61,571 bases of DNA from Flavobacteriales bacterium (lineage in GTDB: Bacteria; Bacteroidota; Bacteroidia; Flavobacteriales; Flavobacteriaceae). Positions 56,591 through 61,571 of this stretch are shown here, in pieces (position 1 is the stretch's first letter; each line of letters begins with the position of its first letter). The DNA lies in NCBI GenBank assembly GCA_011526365.1, contig WTIO01000076.1, forward strand, positions 1 to 61,571, in the 5' to 3' direction. A program made the position numbers and the translations under genes. The notes under the pieces are model-generated. The model had not been told where the DNA came from. It did not search any database and saw only the letters and a program-made list of their open reading frames with translations.

Positions 56591-56620
56591 TTTTTCTTTT
56601 GAAGAAAAGGTAGTAAATTG
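56591..56620 (+). promoter_or_regulatory. Possible promoter of the TonB receptor gene
   Basis: TAAATTG (56614-56620) lies 19 bases after TTTT (56591-56594); both elements are one base off the Bacteroidota consensus. The predicted start at about 56626 falls between the two palindromic boxes. Confidence 0.4.
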
Positions 56621-56625
56621 CGGCC

Positions 56626-56646
56626 TATTTATAATTAATCTAAATA
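56626..56646. promoter_or_regulatory. 21-bp imperfect palindrome, candidate second metal-regulator box
   Basis: Centred on 56636, arms match at 8 of 10 positions, and its core is the same TTTA..TAAAT pattern as the box centred on 56576. The centres are exactly 60 bases apart. It overlaps the predicted transcription start and sits just before the ATG at 56650. Confidence 0.5.
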
Positions 56647-56649
56647 AAA

Positions 56650-58875
56650 ATGAATAGGGTCGGTCTCGATCTTTTAGCACTTTTTTCAACCATCTCAATT
56701 GGTTTTGCCCAACAAAACACGACACTAGATTCATTGCAAAAATTGGATGAGGTTATTTTAAAGGCCAACACCATTTTAGGCAATAAATATGTGGCACAAA
56801 ATAGAACGGGTGCCTCCTATTATTTGTCCAATGAAGAATTGAATCAATTCAATCATATTGATATAAGTAGAGCTTTGCGCAAGGTGCCGGGGGTAAACTT
56901 TTATGAAGAAGACGGCTTTGGTCTTCGCCCCAACATTAGTCTTCGGGGAACCTCCCCTGAGCGCAGTGCAAAAATCACCCTAATGGAAGACGGAATCCTT
57001 GCTGCCCCAGCTCCTTACAGTGCTCCAGCAGCTTATTATTTCCCTTCTTTAGGCCGTATGCATGCTGTAGAAATCCTTAAAGGGAGCAGTCAAATTCAAT
57101 ATGGGCCAAATACCTCAGGGGGTGCCATCAATATGCTGTCTACACCTTTAGGGGAAAGCCTTGAAACTACGCTAAAGAGCAGCTATGGCAGTTTCAACTC
57201 CAATCAGCTTCATTTTACCTTAAAGAATAAAACAGGACAAATTTCCTACCTGGTTGAATATTTAAACTTTGCTTCCGACGGTTTTAAAACCCTACCTTCA
57301 GGTGCCAACACGGGTTTCTATATTCAGGACGTGCTAGGGAAAATACGTTGGCAATCCGCCCCCAAAAATTATTTTCAACAGTATTTAGAATTCAAATATC
57401 ATTATTACGATGAACGCTCTAATGAAACCTATTTAGGGCTTACCCAACACGATTTTGAAACGACGCCTTTTATGCGCTACGCTGCCTCAGAAAAAGATCA
57501 AATGCACGCCAACCATTCGCAGTATATGTTCACCCATGTGATGGATTTTGGCACTTCTTTTAAGGTGGTAACCAACGGCTACTGGAATCGTTTTGCACGC
57601 AACTGGTATAAACTAGATGCTTTAACTATTGGGGGTGTCAAAGAAAAAATAGCCACTATTGTAGCAGCTCCGGAAGATTACGATCGGTACTATCAACTGT
57701 TAACTGGGGCGCGAGATGCTGGGCCCAATGCACTATTACTTAAGGCCAACAACCGTAACTATGATGCCTATGGGGTGCAAACCAAATTGGATTATCACAC
57801 CTACAGTAAACAGGGAGTGTTTCATGATATTGAAGTAGGCTTTCGGTATCATTACGACAGTGAAGACCGTTTCCAATGGCGTGACGGCTACCAGATGCTT
57901 GAAGGACAAATGGTAAAAACCCAAGAGGGTGCAGGAGGGAGTGCCGGAAACCGCATTGCCCATGCACGTACCTTTGCGGCTTACACCTTATACAAAATGA
58001 AGTACAAAGGCTTAACCGTAACACCCGGGATACGCTACGAGCATTTACAACTGGGTCGTGATGACTATGGGAATAACAACCCCAACCGCATCGAAAGTCA
58101 GCTGAGTACAAAGCGCAACACGATTACCGTATTAATACCAGGAGTAGGGATAAACTATACCGTTAACAATTCACTAGCGATATTTTCAGGCGTACACAAG
58201 GGGTTTTCACCTCCAGGCCCTAGCCCCGAAGAACGCCCCGAAGAAAGTATTAACTATGAGTTGGGAACCCGTTTTGGTTGGGGGCCGCTACGCGGTGAGG
58301 TCATTGGGTTTTACAACGCGTATTCCAATATGTTAGGCAGTGACTTGGCCGCCTCTGGTGGAACAGGCACCTTAGATTTATTCAATGCAGGGAAAGTAGA
58401 TGTCAATGGGGTGGAAGTACTTTTACAATGGGATATGCTCCGCAATAACAATGACATTTCCTTCCCAGTGGCGTTGGCCTACACCTACACCAACGCTATC
58501 TTCCGTTCCAACTTTGGCAGCAACGAAGACCTATGGGGTGAAGTTACTGTTGGGGATAGGGTGCCCTACATTCCACAGCATCAGTTAAACCTGAATACCA
58601 GTATGAACTTTGGGCGATTTAATTGGAATCTCAATATGCAGTACAACGGGGCACTACAAACCCTTTCTGGAGGCCCTGGTATTGATTATATAGATCGCAT
58701 TCCTGGGAATATTACCGTTGATGTGGGCGGAAAATATCAATTGCATCCACAATTACAACTTACCACTAAAGTGGTTAATCTGTTAAATAACACTTATGCA
58801 GTGGCAACAGTACCCGCAGGCTTGCGTCCGGGACATCCCTTTGGCGTGTTTGTAGGGGGGATTTTACAGCTGTAA
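56650..58875 (+). CDS. TonB-dependent receptor, FecA/ferric-siderophore type
   Basis: 741 residues. Signal peptide to about residue 20 (GFAQQ), a TonB-box-like LDEVIL stretch, a plug domain (~50-165: ISRALRKVPGVNFYEED, LRGTSPERSAKITLMEDGI, SQIQYGPNTSGGAINM; shown in part) and a 22-strand barrel ending in a C-terminal aromatic-type strand (VGGILQL). Motifs such as HKGFSPPGPS and NYELGTRFGW match ferric citrate/siderophore receptors. No CarboxypepD-like N-terminal extension, unlike SusC. Two Fur-like palindromes flank its promoter, so iron control is likely. Confidence 0.92.
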   Translation: MNRVGLDLLALFSTISIGFAQQNTTLDSLQKLDEVILKANTILGNKYVAQNRTGASYYLSNEELNQFNHIDISRALRKVPGVNFYEEDGFGLRPNISLRGTSPERSAKITLMEDGILAAPAPYSAPAAYYFPSLGRMHAVEILKGSSQIQYGPNTSGGAINMLSTPLGESLETTLKSSYGSFNSNQLHFTLKNKTGQISYLVEYLNFASDGFKTLPSGANTGFYIQDVLGKIRWQSAPKNYFQQYLEFKYHYYDERSNETYLGLTQHDFETTPFMRYAASEKDQMHANHSQYMFTHVMDFGTSFKVVTNGYWNRFARNWYKLDALTIGGVKEKIATIVAAPEDYDRYYQLLTGARDAGPNALLLKANNRNYDAYGVQTKLDYHTYSKQGVFHDIEVGFRYHYDSEDRFQWRDGYQMLEGQMVKTQEGAGGSAGNRIAHARTFAAYTLYKMKYKGLTVTPGIRYEHLQLGRDDYGNNNPNRIESQLSTKRNTITVLIPGVGINYTVNNSLAIFSGVHKGFSPPGPSPEERPEESINYELGTRFGWGPLRGEVIGFYNAYSNMLGSDLAASGGTGTLDLFNAGKVDVNGVEVLLQWDMLRNNNDISFPVALAYTYTNAIFRSNFGSNEDLWGEVTVGDRVPYIPQHQLNLNTSMNFGRFNWNLNMQYNGALQTLSGGPGIDYIDRIPGNITVDVGGKYQLHPQLQLTTKVVNLLNNTYAVATVPAGLRPGHPFGVFVGGILQL

Positions 58876-58975
58876 CCAGCTGCTGTATTTTTCGTACTTT
58901 AGGGTACAGCTCCAAGGCTGTAATACTCGGGTATTGTAGCTTTTGAGCGAGAATAATCATAATACCGAAGTACAT

Positions 58976-60403
58976 ATGAAAAAGTGGTTGCTAGTACCCT
59001 TGCTGCTCCTAAGTGCTTGTGAAGCGCCCAAAGCCGTTAAAAAAGAAGCTCCTTCCGTAGCCTACACCGAAGCCTATGCCCTAATGAAAGTATGGCTGGA
59101 AGCCCAGCGTGACTATGACAAGCTTCCGGGTGTAAGTGTTACTTTAGTGCACGAGGAAGCTACCGATTGGAGCTTTGCAACAGGAGAAGCGGCCCGAGGA
59201 GTTCCCTTAACCACCGCGTCTCAATTTAGCATCTGTTCTATTTCAAAATTATTTACTGCCATTGCAGTAATGCAATTGGTGGAACAAGGGAAAATACAGC
59301 TGGAGGACCCCCTTATAAAACATTTGCCCGAATTCAATATAAAGCAGCAGTATAACGACAGTGGCCCCATTACAATTGCCAATGTATTGTCTCATTCCTC
59401 AGGACTTCCGAGAGAGAGCAATCACCCCTATTGGTCAGCGCCCGATTTTAAATTTCCCACCAAGGAAGAGGTGTTGAAAGCGTTACAACATCAAGAGTCC
59501 CTATACCCTGCAGACACTTATTTTCAGTACAGCAATTTGGGCCTCACCCTTTTGGGATATGTGGTAGAAGCAGTTTCTGGACAATCGTATGACACCTATA
59601 TTCAAGAACATATTTTAGCCCCTTTGAAGATGCAAGCGACGTCCACCTATATGGACGCTTCAGCTTACGGAAATGCCTTGATATATGGATACAGTGCCAC
59701 CCAACGTGATGGGTCTCGGTATAAGGTTCCCTTTTTTAATGCTGAAGGAATTGGCCCTGCGGCTGGGTTTTCATCTACTCCTAAGGATTTGGCCAAATTT
59801 GCACGTTGGCAGTTAGAGGTCCTCAAAGGGGAGGCCTCTGAAATTTTAACAGCAGCTACCCTTAAAAAAATGCACGCCATTCAATGGGAAGACCCGATTA
59901 CAAAAGTAAAGCGCGGCTTAGGCTTTGGGATTTATCCCGACGGGGAAGAAATTCGCGTGGGGCATGGCGGTTCGTGCCCTGGTTATCGTTCGGTATTGTC
60001 CATTGACCCGACTGCGGGGAATGCTGTTGCGGTAATGATTAATGCTAGCGGAACCAACCCCTCAAGATATGCAAATGGTATTCGTAATATTCTTGAAAAA
60101 ACAGCTCTTCAAGCTGGAGCTTCTCCACATCAATTTGCGGATATTGAAGGGTTTTACGACAGTCAACCCTGGTCTGGAGAAACCTATATTACTTCCTGGG
60201 GATCGGGTATTGCCGAGTTGTCATTACCCAGCGCATCGGCTCGCCTTACCACCTATCGTTATATTAAAAAAGACGTGTTTCGGCGCGAGTTAAAAAACGA
60301 CAGTTTGGGGGAATATCTATTTATTCTTCGCGATAGCATTGGAGCAGTGAAAGGTTTTAAGCAACACCAAAACATTTATCGATACAAAGGAGTACAGCCT
60401 TAA
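58976..60403 (+). CDS. Lipoprotein serine hydrolase, class C beta-lactamase fold
   Basis: 475 residues from the ATG at 58976; an upstream frame from 58943 is rejected. The lipobox LLSAC puts a lipid on Cys15. The catalytic set is Ser88-x-x-Lys91 (SISK), YSN (in YFQYSNLGLT) and the GHGG triad near residue 335. A C-terminal beta-domain (~395-475) is seen as in esterase/D-aminopeptidase-type members. It is likely a peptidase or esterase at the outer membrane; beta-lactamase activity cannot be claimed. Confidence 0.9.
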   Translation: MKKWLLVPLLLLSACEAPKAVKKEAPSVAYTEAYALMKVWLEAQRDYDKLPGVSVTLVHEEATDWSFATGEAARGVPLTTASQFSICSISKLFTAIAVMQLVEQGKIQLEDPLIKHLPEFNIKQQYNDSGPITIANVLSHSSGLPRESNHPYWSAPDFKFPTKEEVLKALQHQESLYPADTYFQYSNLGLTLLGYVVEAVSGQSYDTYIQEHILAPLKMQATSTYMDASAYGNALIYGYSATQRDGSRYKVPFFNAEGIGPAAGFSSTPKDLAKFARWQLEVLKGEASEILTAATLKKMHAIQWEDPITKVKRGLGFGIYPDGEEIRVGHGGSCPGYRSVLSIDPTAGNAVAVMINASGTNPSRYANGIRNILEKTALQAGASPHQFADIEGFYDSQPWSGETYITSWGSGIAELSLPSASARLTTYRYIKKDVFRRELKNDSLGEYLFILRDSIGAVKGFKQHQNIYRYKGVQP

Positions 60404-60405
60404 GC

Positions 60406-61571
60406 TTATCCTCCCGATCGACGGGGCTTACGCACATTAGGCCATGGCCTTGGGGTGCCGGTTTTGGGGTCCACGGGCATCACCCGTTTGGTGTTAGAAA
60501 CTTTTTCTGGTGCTTCACTGGCTTTGTATGCTAGTATAGCGGTAAGGATCGCATTCGATCGCAAATCGTCAAACACTATCTTGTCATAAGTGTCAAGATT
60601 GGTGTGCCAAGTATAGTTCCAGTACCACCAATTTAAAGCACTTAAATTAAATGCAGGAACACCAGCAGCAAGAAAGGAGGCATGATCAGTTCCACCACGA
60701 CTGGGCATTCCGGGGAATTCAGTATCAATTTCCTCGCGAATAGTGCCAGGGACTGCTGCCAACCAGTCGCCCAAGTAATCATAGGCATCTACAAAGCCCG
60801 AGCCAGTGATTTTAACTACGCGGCCAGTTCCATTATCTTGATTGAAGACCGCCTGGATTTTTGGTAGTATTTCGGGATGGTCAGCTACAAATGCACGTGA
60901 GCCGTTTAGGCCTTGTTCTTCGGCCTCCCAATGTCCTACAAGGAGTGTTCTTTTAGGATTGGGGTACACTTTCTTTAACAGGCGCATGGCCTCCATCATC
61001 ACTAGGGTTCCCGTACCGTTGTCTGTGGCTCCCGTGCCACCATCCCATGAATCAAAATGGGCCGATAGTACTACGTATTCATCAGCCTTTGTGGTACCTG
61101 GAATTTGTGCTATAGTATTAAAAGTGGGGACACGTCCTAAATCTTCGGATAGTGCTGTAATTTTAAGTTGTGGTTGTGCGCCATTTTCGGCCAAGCGGTA
61201 CACCATGCCGTAATCTTCTAAACTTAACTCCACTGTTGGAATTTTCTCGGTGTAGGCACTAAAAATTTTATTGGCACCAAATCCTTTAGACCAGTAACTG
61301 CTTACGATAGCTGCTGCTCCCGCAGCTTCAATGGCTTTGGCCTGTTTTCTGGTAGATTGGTAGCCGGTATTACGCATATTTTCACGCCAGGCTTGTTGGT
61401 GTTCACTGCGTTCAGCTTTCATTTTTTCTAAGGAAGCAGGGGTGGCAAATTCTTCCCAATTGTAGTCGGGGCGTCCGGTTTTTTCAGGTCTAGAAATGAG
61501 TACTATTTTTCCTTTAACCGTAGTTAACCATCGAGAAAAACTGATGGAATCTTTTATTTTAGGAATTACAA
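60406..61571 (-). CDS. M28-family zinc peptidase (5' end beyond the window)
   Basis: The frame is open to the right edge, so the start codon and signal peptide are missing; the visible part is 388 residues. The M28 zinc site is present: SAHFDSWDGGTGATDNGTG (His and two Asp), WEAEEQGLNGS (catalytic and metal Glu) and FNQDNG with Asp; HASFLAAGVPAF supplies the last His region. A PA-like domain appears to precede it. It removes N-terminal residues from peptides outside the cytoplasm. It converges on the serine hydrolase gene with two bases between the stops. Confidence 0.9.
   Translation of the reverse strand, partial: VIPKIKDSISFSRWLTTVKGKIVLISRPEKTGRPDYNWEEFATPASLEKMKAERSEHQQAWRENMRNTGYQSTRKQAKAIEAAGAAAIVSSYWSKGFGANKIFSAYTEKIPTVELSLEDYGMVYRLAENGAQPQLKITALSEDLGRVPTFNTIAQIPGTTKADEYVVLSAHFDSWDGGTGATDNGTGTLVMMEAMRLLKKVYPNPKRTLLVGHWEAEEQGLNGSRAFVADHPEILPKIQAVFNQDNGTGRVVKITGSGFVDAYDYLGDWLAAVPGTIREEIDTEFPGMPSRGGTDHASFLAAGVPAFNLSALNWWYWNYTWHTNLDTYDKIVFDDLRSNAILTAILAYKASEAPEKVSNTKRVMPVDPKTGTPRPWPNVRKPRRSGG

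Noticed and set aside
58870-58920. CAGCTG and ACAGC/GCTGT inverted repeats after the TonB receptor
   Set aside because: Short stems without a T-run; neither a terminator nor a regulator site can be supported.

Overview
The window looks like a contiguous piece of a marine Flavobacteriaceae chromosome (phylum Bacteroidota). The main signs are the complete MoxR/DUF58/BatA-BatE operon in flavobacterial order, a sdhC-sdhA-sdhB (type B, menaquinone-linked) succinate dehydrogenase operon, many lipoproteins with short N-terminal lipoboxes, a FecA-like TonB receptor, and several promoters of the Bacteroidota form TTTG-N19-TAnnTTTG. I saw no rRNA, tRNA or CRISPR. I count 59 genes including one clear pseudogene and one gene cut by the right edge.

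Layout. 1-2580: an AT-richer stretch with a lipoprotein and a tyrosine recombinase whose second catalytic Arg is Lys, preceded by iterated 8-mers; probably the edge of an old integrated element. 2583-14424: housekeeping and accessory single genes (Smr, CBM9-like/DUF5916 outer membrane protein, VanZ, PepSY, a free TonB plug domain, a dipeptide epimerase/DUF1611 pair that matches the reported D-glutamate pathway DgcA/DgcN, a GhrA-like reductase, CAP lipoprotein, YkuK, ABA4-like, OsmC, M20 amidohydrolase). 14446-14921: a DUF2059 gene broken by an in-frame stop and a frameshift. 15217-18639: sdhCAB with a promoter and a terminator. 18762-27281: a large sortilin/VPS10-type beta-propeller protein, Xaa-Pro aminopeptidase, SRPBCC, AlbA_2, SDR and aldo/keto reductase genes. 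27425-36373: the eight-gene Bat operon. 36360-46944: cvpA, pheS, gpsA, aldehyde dehydrogenase, lipoprotein isoaspartyl peptidase, Na+/solute symporter and a Tat-like exported aminotransferase. 47013-51359: alanine symporter, S9 peptidase, PLP dehydratase. 51554-56561: katG, then a short promoter-hairpin-terminator unit (candidate sRNA or attenuator), glycerate kinase and a GntP permease. 56564-60403: an iron-type TonB receptor with two palindromic boxes around its promoter, and a class C beta-lactamase-like lipoprotein. 60406-end: an M28 peptidase, 5' end outside the window.

How the genes work together. Much of the content serves scavenging of peptides and amino acids (Xaa-Pro aminopeptidase, S9 and M28 peptidases, isoaspartyl peptidase, Ala/Na+ symporter, Ser/Thr dehydratase, putative D-Glu pathway) and envelope maintenance or stress (Bat operon, KatG, OsmC). 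Convergent neighbours are packed very tightly: six of thirteen tail-to-tail pairs share exactly four bases (CTAA, CTAG or TTAA) and so have no room for a terminator.

The least explained items are the small transcription unit at 53881-53982 in front of the glycerate genes, the paired palindromes around the TonB receptor promoter, the lone TonB plug protein with a basic tail, the Arg-to-Lys recombinase with its repeat array, and a probable ATT start codon at 2948.
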